NCBI RefSeq assembly: GCF_037094495.1
Contig: NZ_CP146612.1
Location: 1,054,001 to 1,118,000, forward strand
DNA length: 64,000 nt
Source of the DNA: Dehalogenimonas sp. W
GTDB taxonomy: Bacteria; Chloroflexota; Dehalococcoidia; Dehalococcoidales; Dehalococcoidaceae
Direction of reading: 5' to 3'
Positions 8,737 to 17,798 of this stretch are shown here, piece by piece (the first letter of the stretch is position 1; every line of letters begins with the position of its first letter). The position numbers and the translations under genes were made by a program. Under the pieces are notes generated by a model. The model worked only from the letters and a program-made list of their open reading frames with translations, was not told the origin of the DNA and ran no database searches.

Positions 8737-9351
8737 TCAGCCGGTACTAACCGGCGGCGTCCAGCCCGGATGGGCGTCATCCCAGGCTTTAAGGATCTGA
8801 TTGGCCTGTCCCTGGGTGATGCGGTCATTGTCGACGAGGCGGTCCTGCAGGGCGACCACGCGGTCGCGGTTCTCCATCTGGAGGATGCGGTCAGTAAGTC
8901 GTTCAATGAGGGGCTTCCAGTCCGGATGAGCGTCATCCCAGGCTTTGAGGATCTGATTGGCCTGTCCCTGGGTGATGCGGTCGTTGTCGACGAGGCGGTC
9001 CAGCAGGGCGACTACGCGGTCGCGGTTCTCCATCTGGAGGATGCGGTCAGTAAGTCGTTCAATGAGGGGCTTCCAGTCCGGATGAGCGTCATCCCAGGCT
9101 TTGAGGATCTGATTGGCCTGTCCCTGGGTGATGCGGTCGTTGTCGACCAGGCGGTCCAGCAAAGCGACCACGCGGTCGCGGTTCTCCATCTGGAGGATAC
9201 GCTCGGTGATTTGTTCCAGCGTTACCTCAACATTACTTGCTGCCCTTTCATTTGCCGGTGGCGCATCGGCGGCAAAGGTAGTGACTGCACCGAATGTCAG
9301 TGCCGCCAGAGCCAGTGTTAAGGCTACGAATCTGATAATGTGTTTGTTCAT
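8737..9351 (-). CDS. Secreted protein with three near-identical 52-residue repeats
   Basis: A 204-residue exported protein. A signal peptide runs from MNKHIIRF to a TFAADA cleavage region (about residue 28), followed by a short linker. Three units of 52 residues start at about residues 51, 103 and 155. Each unit contains RILQMENRDRVVALL, then DNDRITQGQANQIL and KAWDDAHPDWKP. The units are almost identical at DNA level too, so the duplication is recent or maintained by recombination. The ITQGQANQIL element resembles short helical modules in secreted Chloroflexi proteins of unknown function. ATG 9351 has GGAGG just upstream; an in-frame start seven codons earlier is less likely. It lies directly upstream of the two-component genes. 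Confidence 0.8.
   Translation of the reverse strand: MNKHIIRFVALTLALAALTFGAVTTFAADAPPANERAASNVEVTLEQITERILQMENRDRVVALLDRLVDNDRITQGQANQILKAWDDAHPDWKPLIERLTDRILQMENRDRVVALLDRLVDNDRITQGQANQILKAWDDAHPDWKPLIERLTDRILQMENRDRVVALQDRLVDNDRITQGQANQILKAWDDAHPGWTPPVSTG
8755..9201 (-). repeat. 156-bp in-frame tandem repeats (about 2.9 copies)
   Basis: Units at 9046-9201, 8890-9045 and a shortened one at about 8755-8889 differ at only a few bases. One visible difference is CTG in the third copy where the first two encode the second Leu of ALL differently (ALQ in unit three). The period is exactly 52 codons, so copy number can change without a frameshift. Confidence 0.9.
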
Positions 9352-9424
9352 AATCCCTCCTTCTGAGACCATGATAGCAACCAGATGTTATCGCAGTATT
9401 ATCCGAATGTAAAATGTTTGTAAA

Positions 9425-9590
9425 CTGCGGCAATCAGTCATCCTCAGCGCAAGCCGGGGATCAACAACGTAATGTCATCCTACGCGAAAGCGTGGGATCC
9501 ACGTTCTTGGTTCTTGATTACTGAAAACTGCTAACTGTTCACTGTAAACTAAAAAGCTGAAAGCTGGCCGCCGGGCCAGCTTTCAGCCGT
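9425..9590. repeat. Interspersed repeat block
   Basis: Two GTCATCCT-type units (about 9437 and 9474, the second with CGCGAAAGCGTGGGATCCACG), then the ACTGAAAACTGCTAACTGTTC unit and AGCTGA stacks. It fills most of the 325-bp gap between the repeat protein and the hybrid kinase. Confidence 0.8.
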
Positions 9591-9616
9591 GATCATGTCC
9601 CATCAACGGCAGATTG

Positions 9617-9633
9617 TACACACGGTGTATAAT
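9617..9633 (+). promoter_or_regulatory. -10 element with overlapping inverted repeat, hybrid kinase gene
   Basis: TACAC-ACG-GTGTA (9617-9629) runs into TATAAT (9628-9633). No good -35 box lies 16-18 bp upstream, so this promoter may need an activator or be repressed through the palindrome. The string GGTGTATAAT is shared with the molbindin promoter at 38867. Confidence 0.45.
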
Positions 9634-9676
9634 TACGTTGTGGCACTATTCAGGGCTTTTTAAATGAGGTTGAAAA

Positions 9677-12600
9677 TTGCCTGTGAAAATCTCAATTGTG
9701 ATAAAAGTGGTTACCCTGGTGGTGCTTTCTGTTTTTATACCTACTTCGGCCGTGGCATATCTCGGATCACACCAGACGTCAGAAATCGTCAAACAAGACA
9801 ATATTACTCATAATCAGAGTCGCTCTGAACTTATCGCTGATTACACTTCCAACTATTTTGCCACCATCAAAGCCCATTTGGTGGTTTTTGCCGGCCGCCC
9901 GGACATTATTGAAGCGGCTAATACGGGTAATTTCGCGCCGGTTCAGAAAGCAATAACCTCTTTTGCTGAAACGCAACACTCCCTGGAATCGGTGGGGATA
10001 TTTGATCCGGACGGTATCTTAAAAGTACACAGCATCGCCGCTACGTCCATGATCGGAGAGTCGTTCGCTGACAGAGATTGGTTTAACACTGTCGTCTCCA
10101 CGGGTATGCCTGATTTAAGTGCCCCTCTGGTTTCCCGTGTTACCGGGAATCCCATAAGTCCTTGTGGTGTTCCCATAATCAATGAATCCGGCGAATTAAT
10201 AGCCATACTCAGCGGCGATATTTCCCTCAATGGTCTCATACAGGCACTAAATCTGGATGGGTCGCCTACTCATCACTCAACAATAATAGACCTCAGATCG
10301 GGTATCGTTGCCGCTGACTCTGTTGAATCTCACCTCATGGTTTTATTTGAGAGTGAATACCAGGAAGCTGTAAACCTTATGAGAACCGGCGTAGCCGGAA
10401 ATATAGAAACGGTAATCCAGGGAAATCCATCAAGGTTGGTGAGCTTCACACCGTTACACGATCTTCCGCTGGGCGTGTTGGTCAGCACTCCGTTGTCGGC
10501 TATAGCGGAACAACTTTCGGTGCTGAATCGGCAGGCGGCGATGACCGCAGCCGTCACCGGTGGCATTGCTGCCTTGCTGGCGGCTTTTCTGGCATTTAAC
10601 TTTACCCGGCCGATACGCCGCCTTACCCGCTCGACACAGGAAATTGGCCGCGGGAATTTCAATACCCCGCTCAATATCCACAATTCTGATGAAATCGGCG
10701 TGTTGGCTACCGCGTTTCAAGATATGGCTGCACAATTACAAACTACGCTGGTGTCGCGTGACCAGCTTCAGGCCGAAATAGCTGAAAAACTGCTCACCGA
10801 GAAGAAATTATCGGCTGCTGCCGATGAATGGCGTTCAACCTTTGACTCCATCTCAGACATGGTGGCTATCGTTGATTCAAACCATAGAATAGGCAGAATT
10901 AACCAGGCTTTCGCCGACAAGCTCGGCAAATCCCCCCAGGAGCTTATCGGTAAACACTGTTATGAAGTAATACATAGCATGAATCAGCCTCACCCGATGT
11001 GCCCGCATGCCCGGACACTGGAAACCTTGAAAGTAGAATCCAGCGAGTATTTTGATACAAAATTGAAAATCTGGGTTGAAGCCGTTTCATCACCCGTCTT
11101 TGATGCCAAGCAGCAACTTATGGGTTCTGTTCACATCATCAAGGACATCTCGCAGCGGAAGCAGGCGGAACAAGAATTGAAAGAGATGTCTGTGCACCAG
11201 CAAACCATCCTTTCGGCGGTTCCCGATATTATCATGGAGGTTGATAACAACAAGGTCTATACCTGGGCTAATCAAGCCGGGTTGGACTTTTTTGGCGATG
11301 ATGTGGTCGGTAAGGACGCCTCATACTATTTTGAGGGGGAGCAGACCACCTATGACATCGTTCAGCCGGTTTTTGATGGTACTGAGAATAACGTGTATGT
11401 TGAAAGCTGGCAGCGGCGGCAAGACGGCCAGAAGCGCTTACTCGCCTGGTGGTGTCGGTCTTTGAAGGATAGCCATGGGAAAGTCATTGGCGGGCTTTCT
11501 GTCGCCACGGACATCACTGAACGCAAAGAATCGGAAATTAAGCTTCTAGAATCAAAAGAACAATTGAATAAAGCCCAGATGATCGCCCATTTGGGTAGCT
11601 GGGTGTGGCATATCCAGACAAACCAGTTGGAATGGTCGGACGAGATGTTCCGCATATTTGGCATTGAAAAGGACGGCTTTTCGGGAGATTTGCCGGATGT
11701 CATCGGCCGAGCCATCCATCCGGATGACCGCTCAGCAGTAGAAGCATCAAATCTGGCTGTTATCAGCGATAAAAAGCCGGTCCCCTTGGAATACCGGATA
11801 ATTCGGCCGGACGGCAATATTCGGACAGTTTGGGCTGAGGCCGGCGAACTGATACTCGGCGATGACGGCCAACCAGCGATTCTGTCGGGCATTGTCCAGG
11901 ATATTACCGATCAGAAACTGGCGGAAGCAGAGCAACGGCAACTCCAGGACAAGGCCGAGATGTCATCTCGCCTGGCGGCGGTAGGGGAAATGGCTGCCGG
12001 CATTGCCCATGAAATTAATAATCCATTAACGGGAGTTATTGGGTTTTCTGAACTGCTCTTGGAGCGTCCGGGCATCCCTGATGATATAAAAGAAGAATTG
12101 ACCATCATTAATGTCGGGTCTCAGCGGGTCAAAGAAATCGTCAGACGTATGCTGACTTTTGCCAGGCAGGCCAAACCGGTCAAAAGTGCGGTGTCTATTG
12201 AAGAACTATTGGAAATTACCCTGGAGCTTAGAAGTTACGTTTTAAAGACGGCTAATATAGAAGTGATCAGGGATTATGCTCCGGATTTGCCATGGGTTAT
12301 GGCAGATGCCGGTCAGTTGCAACAGGTGTTTTTAAATCTTATCGTCAATGCTGAGTATGCTATGAAAAAGGCTCATGATACAGGTGTATTGACCGTAAAG
12401 ACGGCGCATCCAGACGGTTACATCCGTATTTCAATAACAGACGACGGATCCGGGATGACCGATGAGGTAAAGAGCAAATTGTTCCAGCCGTTCTTTACAA
12501 CCAAAGAACCGGGAGAAGGTACCGGGTTAGGCCTGTCCTTGTCTTTGGGTATCATCAATGAGCATGGCGGTAGCATCAGAGTTGAAAGTAAGCCGGGCAC

Positions 12601-13063
12601 AGGGACAACATTCTTTATTGAATTACCGGTCACTCAATTGGACACAATTCCACAAGCCAAGCCTGAAAGCGTCCATAGTGAGCAGGTAATGAGAAAATCA
12701 CGGATTCTGGTCGTGGATGATGAGCCATCAGTGGGATCACTCATTAAAACAATATTGAATAGTCAGGGGCATGAAGTCGTGGTTTGTCAGGACCCACAGC
12801 AGGGTTTGGACAGACTGTCTGAAGGCACATTTGATTGTATTATCCTGGACATCCGGATGCCGGGAATGAGCGGCATTGAATTATACAACCTGATCAAACA
12901 ACGTTGGCAAACACTGGCTGACCGGGTGATGTTCGTGACGGGCGATACCTCAGATTTGGTAACCCGAGAGTATCTAAAAAGCCATGATATTCCTTATATT
13001 GTCAAGCCATTTGATCGAACAAATTTTCTTGATGCGGTTAATAAATTATTGTCACTGAAGTAA
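9677..13063 (+). CDS. Hybrid sensor kinase: dCACHE-HAMP-PAS x3-HisKA-HATPase-REC
   Basis: A 1128-residue multi-domain signalling protein. After a membrane segment (about 7-29) comes a double-CACHE-type extracellular sensor (about 40-285), a second membrane segment (293-312), HAMP, three PAS modules (about 385-500, 505-625, 640-755; the first has a CPH cysteine motif), HisKA with AAGIAHEINNPLTG, an ATPase domain (GTGLGLSLSLG) and a C-terminal receiver with LDIRMPGMSG and a Lys in YIVKPF. It senses an external small molecule and relays phosphate internally; with no DNA-binding domain it must act on another protein not encoded nearby. The start is TTG with GAGG eight bases upstream; GTG two codons later is the alternative. 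Confidence 0.9.
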   Translation: MPVKISIVIKVVTLVVLSVFIPTSAVAYLGSHQTSEIVKQDNITHNQSRSELIADYTSNYFATIKAHLVVFAGRPDIIEAANTGNFAPVQKAITSFAETQHSLESVGIFDPDGILKVHSIAATSMIGESFADRDWFNTVVSTGMPDLSAPLVSRVTGNPISPCGVPIINESGELIAILSGDISLNGLIQALNLDGSPTHHSTIIDLRSGIVAADSVESHLMVLFESEYQEAVNLMRTGVAGNIETVIQGNPSRLVSFTPLHDLPLGVLVSTPLSAIAEQLSVLNRQAAMTAAVTGGIAALLAAFLAFNFTRPIRRLTRSTQEIGRGNFNTPLNIHNSDEIGVLATAFQDMAAQLQTTLVSRDQLQAEIAEKLLTEKKLSAAADEWRSTFDSISDMVAIVDSNHRIGRINQAFADKLGKSPQELIGKHCYEVIHSMNQPHPMCPHARTLETLKVESSEYFDTKLKIWVEAVSSPVFDAKQQLMGSVHIIKDISQRKQAEQELKEMSVHQQTILSAVPDIIMEVDNNKVYTWANQAGLDFFGDDVVGKDASYYFEGEQTTYDIVQPVFDGTENNVYVESWQRRQDGQKRLLAWWCRSLKDSHGKVIGGLSVATDITERKESEIKLLESKEQLNKAQMIAHLGSWVWHIQTNQLEWSDEMFRIFGIEKDGFSGDLPDVIGRAIHPDDRSAVEASNLAVISDKKPVPLEYRIIRPDGNIRTVWAEAGELILGDDGQPAILSGIVQDITDQKLAEAEQRQLQDKAEMSSRLAAVGEMAAGIAHEINNPLTGVIGFSELLLERPGIPDDIKEELTIINVGSQRVKEIVRRMLTFARQAKPVKSAVSIEELLEITLELRSYVLKTANIEVIRDYAPDLPWVMADAGQLQQVFLNLIVNAEYAMKKAHDTGVLTVKTAHPDGYIRISITDDGSGMTDEVKSKLFQPFFTTKEPGEGTGLGLSLSLGIINEHGGSIRVESKPGTGTTFFIELPVTQLDTIPQAKPESVHSEQVMRKSRILVVDDEPSVGSLIKTILNSQGHEVVVCQDPQQGLDRLSEGTFDCIILDIRMPGMSGIELYNLIKQRWQTLADRVMFVTGDTSDLVTREYLKSHDIPYIVKPFDRTNFLDAVNKLLSLK

Positions 13064-13191
13064 CCCATCACCCCCGTCATCTTTCATCCTCGGCGCAAGC
13101 CGGGGGTTCGGCGATATACTCATCAATGGTGGCGGGTATTTTGTCTTCTGTCATACCGGAATTTAGCCCAATGCTTAGAGAAACAAAGTAC

Positions 13192-13485
13192 TCAGGGATG
13201 GGGTGTTATGGCGATGATGGTGATATGGTCTTTTTCGGGGCCGTAATACCAGAAAACCCGATAAGCCGCTGGAGTGTTATTTTCCGCGTAGGCCTCAAAG
13301 ACCTTCTCACCCTGTGGGCCTTTTAAACTGGTGAATTCATGTGTCTCCAGACTGGGATGGCGGGGGTTGGCAGCTAACAATTCAATAGCTTTTTTAACTG
13401 CTTTGTAGCGCTTATCTTGTGCGGGGTCTTTCTTCAGTCTAAGGTAGGTTTCTCTGGCTGGTGCTGTCCAGTATATTTCAAACAA
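13192..13485 (-). CDS. RelE/ParE-like toxin (putative)
   Basis: A 97-residue basic protein with a RelE/ParE-superfamily look: an N-terminal strand MFEIYWTAPARETYLRL, a helical stretch with several Lys, a central KGPQGEKVFEAYAE, and YRVFWYYGPEKDHITIIAITPHP as paired C-terminal strands. Toxins of this fold cut mRNA at the ribosome or inhibit gyrase. It follows an upstream small gene by 11 bp in the order antitoxin-toxin. Which subfamily it belongs to cannot be told from sequence alone. Confidence 0.6.
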   Translation of the reverse strand: MFEIYWTAPARETYLRLKKDPAQDKRYKAVKKAIELLAANPRHPSLETHEFTSLKGPQGEKVFEAYAENNTPAAYRVFWYYGPEKDHITIIAITPHP

Positions 13486-13496
13486 AACAGATGGCC

Positions 13497-13781
13497 TTAG
13501 AGTTCATCCGGATCAATTTTGATAATATCACCGGAAACGGCGGCTGCCAGACCTCGGCGGACGGCTGTTATGGCTTCATCGTCGGCATACAGCCAGGCTT
13601 CGGAAGCGGGGATATTGACTTGCGGATCAAGTACAATCTGACCCAAACGGTTAGCATAGATTCGGTAGGTGACGCCTGGCGGCAACTTGGTTTTCTTTAA
13701 CAACACCCGATGTTTGGCGTCTGGTTTAACACCCTCAGCTACTGGTTCAAATTGCGGATCCTTGATGATTTCAACTGTCAT
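13497..13781 (-). CDS. Putative antitoxin partner of the RelE-like protein
   Basis: A 94-residue acidic protein with no recognised DNA-binding motif: it starts MTVEIIKDPQ, has GVTYRIYANRLGQIVLDP in the middle and ends in GDIIKIDPDEL. Assignment rests only on position and size: upstream of and tightly spaced to a RelE-like gene on the same strand. ATG 13781 is preferred over an earlier TTG frame extension; the ribosome-binding site is weak. The segment upstream is a repeat block. Alternative: an unrelated small hypothetical protein. Confidence 0.45.
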   Translation of the reverse strand: MTVEIIKDPQFEPVAEGVKPDAKHRVLLKKTKLPPGVTYRIYANRLGQIVLDPQVNIPASEAWLYADDEAITAVRRGLAAAVSGDIIKIDPDEL

Positions 13782-13811
13782 ATCGGTTATTCTAACAATA
13801 GTGGGACACAA

Positions 13812-14190
13812 TTACAAGTAGGAAATACCCACAAACTGCAAATTGTTAACTGTAAACTCTTAAAACCGCCATTGCGAGGAGCGCAGCGACGCGGCAATCT
13901 AAAACCCACTTCCATTCTGTCGTCCTCGGCGCAAGCCGGGGATCCACGTTCCTGTTTACTGATAACTGTCAACTGTAAACTAAAAAGTTGAAAGCTGAAA
14001 GCTGACGGCTGATCGCTGACAGCTTCACCCATCGTCCTTGCGAGGCTACGCCGAAGCAATCTCGGTTCCCTCGTCAGCTGTCATCCTACGCGAAAGCGTG
14101 GGATCCACGTTCCTGGTTCTTGATTACTGAAAACTGCTAACTGTTCACTGTAAACTAAAAAGCTGAAAGCTGACAGCTCGCCAGCACATC
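13812..14190. repeat. Interspersed repeat block bordering the phage-like module
   Basis: Contains a TTGCGAGGAGCGCAGCGACG unit (about 13872), two GTCATCCT/CGTCCTCGG units (about 13920 and 14078), a GCGAGGCTACGCCGAAGC unit (about 14040), ACTG-rich units and AGCTGA stacks. Repeats stop about 40 bp before the promoter of the phage-like genes. Confidence 0.85.
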
Positions 14191-14228
14191 CATCCAAAAA
14201 TAAATCCCCAAAATGAGACATTTGCCTC

Positions 14229-14258
14229 TTGACAAATATAGAACAGTAATACTATACT
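14229..14258 (+). promoter_or_regulatory. Promoter of the phage-like module
   Basis: TTGACA (14229-14234) and TATACT (14253-14258) with an 18-bp spacer. Transcription would start near 14265, about 105 nt before the first gene. It is the best promoter seen in the phage-like region; the later genes lack comparable ones. Confidence 0.7.
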
Positions 14259-14369
14259 ATTAGCCGTTCCATCTAGAACTGGCACCACCTGCCAACAGCC
14301 GCGGTCGCGGCACAAAATATCACCGGGATTAAGACAGGCGGTTTTTTGTGGCTTACATAAAGAACTAAT

Positions 14370-14738
14370 GTGCTTGTAATAACCGGTACCGGGGAAATCC
14401 TGACTGACGAGAGGCTGATGAGAGACGAGACGCTTGCGGAAAACGAGTATGACCCGGATGACCTGCCCCCGGAATACATGACCTACCAGGATGAAGGCTG
14501 CGAGGAGGCTCCGGCCTGTCTGGAGTGCCCGCTCCCGCATTGTATCCATGACGGGCTGCTGTTGCGTCAGGATCAGGTGAAACAACGCCGCCTGGACATG
14601 GCCCTGAAACGCCTCGCCGGGGCCGGTGTCGCGGAGATTGCCGCGGAATACCATGTCACTCGCCGGACGGTCTCCCGCGCCATTGCTGATTACCAGCAGG
14701 GCCGTATCACTGCAACAGGAGGTGCCGCCGGTGAATGA
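14370..14738 (+). CDS. Small helix-turn-helix phage protein (possible small terminase or regulator)
   Basis: A 122-residue protein with an acidic N-terminal half, a Cys cluster (CEEAPACLECPLPHC, about residues 47-61) that could bind zinc or an Fe-S centre, and a C-terminal helix-turn-helix (GVAEIAAEYHVTRRTVSRAI, about 90-109). Position directly before the portal gene is where small terminase subunits usually lie, but no large terminase follows, so a regulator is equally possible. Its last 8 bp overlap the portal start. The start is GTG without a clear ribosome-binding site; ATG at 14418 is an alternative. Confidence 0.55.
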   Translation: MLVITGTGEILTDERLMRDETLAENEYDPDDLPPEYMTYQDEGCEEAPACLECPLPHCIHDGLLLRQDQVKQRRLDMALKRLAGAGVAEIAAEYHVTRRTVSRAIADYQQGRITATGGAAGE

Positions 14739-16020
14739 AAATCTGAATGCCGGATTCAATGTGGATGATGAGCGCCGCCGCCGCTACCGGGAAATGCTGG
14801 ATGTTTACCGTGGCCGCCAGTGGCCGGGGCGGGCAGCCGGGGAACGCCGCCTGACCTTTAACTACGCCGCGGCGGCGGTGGATAAACTGAGCGCCTATCT
14901 GATGAACGGGCTGGCGGTGCGGGTGGCCGAAAATACCCCCGCCGGGCAACAAGCCCAGAACTTGCTTAACCGCTGGAGCGCCGCTAACTGCCTGGACCGG
15001 CTGGACTATGAAACCGAGGTGGATACCGCGGTGCTTGGTGACGGCTGTTACCGTTTGGGCTGGGACGAAGTTACCCGGTCGGTGCGGGTCACCGCGCCGG
15101 ACGTGTGCGGCCTGGAGGTGGCTTTCGGGCTGGACGGCGTCACGCCGGAGATGGTGCGTGCCGGATACCGGCTGTCGGCTGAAGCCGCCGCCCGCGCCTG
15201 GGGCATCAAGGTCGCCTCAGCCGAGGTGGAAGTAACCGAAAGCTGGACTGCCTCCCACTTTGAAGTCAGCTCCGGCGGCCTGACCGCAGCGGCGGGCGAT
15301 AATCCCTACGGCTTTATCCCGTTCATCGTGTTCCCTAATCTGTCCCGGCCCAAGTCGCCCTGGGGCACTTCGGATCTGGAGCCGCTGATGGAGGCGCAGC
15401 GGGAGCTTAACCGGGCGGTCAGCCAACTCTCCCGGATTCTGGAACTGTCCGGCAATCCCATCGCCGTGCTGGAGAACGTGGAATCCTCTTCGTACATCGC
15501 CGTCTCGCCGGGGGCGGTCTGGCACCTGCCCGAAGAAGCCCGGGCTTACCTGCTGGATTTATTGCAGGGCGGCGGCGGCCAGCTTCACCTGAACTACATT
15601 GACCTGCTGTTCCGGGTGATGCATGACCTGGGCGAGGTGCCGCGGGCCGCCTTCGGCGGTCTGGGGCGGGATGTCTCCGGCGTGGCGCTGGAACTGGAAA
15701 TGCAGCCGCTGTTGCATCGGGTCTGGCGCAAGCGCCTCATCCGCACCGGGGTCTACCGGCGGCGGGCGGAAATGGCCCTAAAGCTCTATGCCCGGCACCT
15801 GGACCTGGAGCTGGATGAGGTCACGGTGGAGGTCAACTGGCCGCCGGTGCTGCCGCGGGATATTACCGCAATGGTGGCTAACGAGAAAACGCTGGTGGCC
15901 GCCGGCCTCCGCTCCCGCAAGGGCGCCATGACCGGCCTGGGCATCCCCGACCCGGAACAGGAATTCGCTGACTGGCTGGAAGAGGAGAAGGCCATAAAGA
16001 AACAGGAATCCCAAAGCTGA
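14731..16020 (+). CDS. Phage portal protein
   Basis: A 429-residue portal-like protein of the tailed-phage type. It would form the dodecameric ring at one capsid vertex. Visible are an early NYAAAAVDKLSAYLMNG segment, a region of mixed strands (about 130-215), the sequence GFIPFIVFPN, the ring helix stretch SDLEPLMEAQRELNRAVSQ, and a C-terminal helical part with EMQPLLHRVWRKRL. GTG 14731 has AGGAGGTG six bases upstream. It is followed not by a protease or scaffold gene but by 650 bp dominated by repeats, which is abnormal for an intact prophage. Confidence 0.8.
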   Translation: MNENLNAGFNVDDERRRRYREMLDVYRGRQWPGRAAGERRLTFNYAAAAVDKLSAYLMNGLAVRVAENTPAGQQAQNLLNRWSAANCLDRLDYETEVDTAVLGDGCYRLGWDEVTRSVRVTAPDVCGLEVAFGLDGVTPEMVRAGYRLSAEAAARAWGIKVASAEVEVTESWTASHFEVSSGGLTAAAGDNPYGFIPFIVFPNLSRPKSPWGTSDLEPLMEAQRELNRAVSQLSRILELSGNPIAVLENVESSSYIAVSPGAVWHLPEEARAYLLDLLQGGGGQLHLNYIDLLFRVMHDLGEVPRAAFGGLGRDVSGVALELEMQPLLHRVWRKRLIRTGVYRRRAEMALKLYARHLDLELDEVTVEVNWPPVLPRDITAMVANEKTLVAAGLRSRKGAMTGLGIPDPEQEFADWLEEEKAIKKQESQS

Positions 16021-16670
16021 TAGCTGAAAGCTGACTGCTGATGGCTCGTCCCTTCCCGTCATTGCGAGCCTCCGGCGAAGCAATCTCGGTACCCTTATTC
16101 AAATATTGGAAATTGGTAGTATTTGTAGTATTGGTAGTATTGCTCGTTACTGATTACTGTCTACTGTGAACTAAATAGCTGATAGCTGATAGCTGACTGC
16201 TGACAGCTCGTCCCTTCCCGTCATTGCGGGTGTAATTATCAAAAAGTGTTGCTGATATGTGAACCGAAATGCCTGTATTCATAGCTAATGTTGGCTTAAA
16301 ATGAGCTATTTTCCTGTTTTGATCTTCAAGCACTCGAAGATTTGTGTTGCCCATATCCGTGAAAAGATACCATGGGTGTTGCAGTATGAACGTAAACCCA
16401 AATGGTAAAACAGCCTCAGGTAAATAAATAACGAGCAGGACAGCAACACAAAATGACATTTATACCCATTGCGAGGCCGCCGGGGCGGCCGTGGCAATCT
16501 TACAAGAATAGCCTGAGAACGTATTTGTAGGGGCGAGGCATGCCTCGCCCGCCCGGTAAAAAGCTGATAGCTGAAAGCTGACTGCTGACAGCTCGTCACG
16601 TTTAGGATTTAGAAATTAGAGTTTAGATATTCGTAGCTGTTCGCTGACAGCTCAAACTGAAAGGAGTACC
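16021..16670. repeat. Interspersed repeats between portal and capsid genes
   Basis: AGCTGA stacks begin within the portal stop region and are followed by a GCGAGCCTCCGGCGAAGC unit, the TTCAAATATTGG/GTAGTATT module, ACTG units, a second TTGCGAGGCCGCC unit (about 16468), the ACAAGAATAGCC unit, the GGGGCGAGGCATGCCTCGCC palindrome (about 16531) and GGATTTAGAAATTAGAG (about 16603). About 230 bp (16230-16465) is unique. A weak minus-strand reading frame there (start 16459, hydrophobic N-terminus) could be a remnant gene but is not supported further. Confidence 0.8.
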
Positions 16671-16672
16671 AC

Positions 16673-17593
16673 ATGGCCTTAACCCTGTCCGAAGCATCAA
16701 AACTATCCAACGACCTGTTACTGGAGGGCGTGGTGGAAACCATGCTCAAAGACTCGCCGGTTCTGCGCCGCCTGCCGTTCATTGAAATTACCGGCAACGG
16801 CCTGACCTATAACCAGGAAAAAACCCTGCCCGATATCGCTTTCTACGATGTCGGCGAAGACTGGGCGGAAAGCACGCCCACCTTTGAACAGAAGACGGCG
16901 CACCTGAAAATAATGGGCGGCGACGCCGACCTGGATAACTTCCTGAAGACTACCCGCTCCAACTTTCAGGATCTTCAGGCCGCCATCATCCAGCAGAAAG
17001 CCAAGGCCCTCAAGGACAAATTTGAAGAGGTCTTCATCTACGGCGACGCCGCGGCCAATGCCCGCGAGTTTGACGGTCTGCGCGCCCTGTTAGGCACCGG
17101 GGCCGGCGGCGAACAGGTGCTGGCCGCCGGTTCTTCCGGGGCTGACCTGACGCTGGATATGCTGGACGAGCTGATTGACCTGGTGCGCGGCGGTAAGCCG
17201 GATATGCTCCTGATGAGCCGCCGCACCCGCCGCAAGGTTTCGGCGCTGGTGCGGGCTTCCGGCGGTGTGCTGGAAATGGACCGGGACGCTTACGGCAACT
17301 TTATTCAGTGCTGGAACGGCGTCCCCATCGGCGTCAATGACTGGATAAAGGATACCCACATCGTCGCCGGCGGCGTGGAAGCGGCGGTCACCGGCGGTGA
17401 CTGTTCCACCGTCTTCGCGGTACAGTTCGGTGAAGGGGCGCTGTCCGGCCTGTCCAGCCCGGGCTTGATTCAGGTTAAACACCTCGGCTCACTGGAAAAC
17501 AAGGACGCCGCCCGCACCCGCATCAAGTGGTACTGCTCGCTGGCGCTCTTCTCCGCCGTCAAAGCCGCCGCCCTGATCGGCATTACGGACTAG
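16673..17593 (+). CDS. Major capsid protein, HK97-like
   Basis: A 306-residue capsid-like protein: an N-terminal helical part (ALTLSEASKLSNDLLLEGVVE), TYNQEKTLPDIAFYDVGEDW as an extended loop, a long spine helix (NFQDLQAAIIQQKAKALKDK), VFIYGDAAANAREFDGL, and the strand-rich domain MLLMSRRTRRKVSALVRASG to IKWYCSLALFSAVKAAALIGI. The pattern of spine helix plus FIYGD/LLMSRRT motifs is typical of HK97-fold capsids in phages with no delta-domain. A TACCACATG start has AAAGGAG upstream. No maturation protease is encoded nearby. Confidence 0.8.
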   Translation: MALTLSEASKLSNDLLLEGVVETMLKDSPVLRRLPFIEITGNGLTYNQEKTLPDIAFYDVGEDWAESTPTFEQKTAHLKIMGGDADLDNFLKTTRSNFQDLQAAIIQQKAKALKDKFEEVFIYGDAAANAREFDGLRALLGTGAGGEQVLAAGSSGADLTLDMLDELIDLVRGGKPDMLLMSRRTRRKVSALVRASGGVLEMDRDAYGNFIQCWNGVPIGVNDWIKDTHIVAGGVEAAVTGGDCSTVFAVQFGEGALSGLSSPGLIQVKHLGSLENKDAARTRIKWYCSLALFSAVKAAALIGITD

Positions 17594-17599
17594 TCTGAT

Positions 17600-17760
17600 A
17601 GCCTGCAATGAAGGGTCCGTCATCCTCGGCGAAAGCCGGGGATCCAGGGAGCTGAAAGCTGATAGCTGATAGCTGACTGCGGACAGCTTCACCCATCGTC
17701 ATTGCGAGCCTCCGGCGAAGCAATCCCGGTACCCGTTTTGGTCATTTAGTATCTGAATTT
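17600..17760. repeat. Interspersed repeat block
   Basis: One GTCATCCTCGGCGAAAGCC unit, AGCTGA stacks, one GCGAGCCTCCGGCGAAGC unit, and the GGTCATTTAGTATCTGAATTT AT-rich unit. It separates the capsid gene from hicA. Confidence 0.8.
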
Positions 17761-17798
17761 ATTTGTTATTTGGAGCTTGGTATTTCCCCCATAGCGGG

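Noticed and set aside
8755-9201. CRISPR-like regular repeats
   Set aside because: The 156-bp units are in-frame coding repeats with no spacers and no cas genes nearby.
13126-13326. A 66-codon plus-strand frame near the RelE-like gene
   Set aside because: It begins in a repeat unit and overlaps the RelE-like gene antisense; its product has no features of a real protein.
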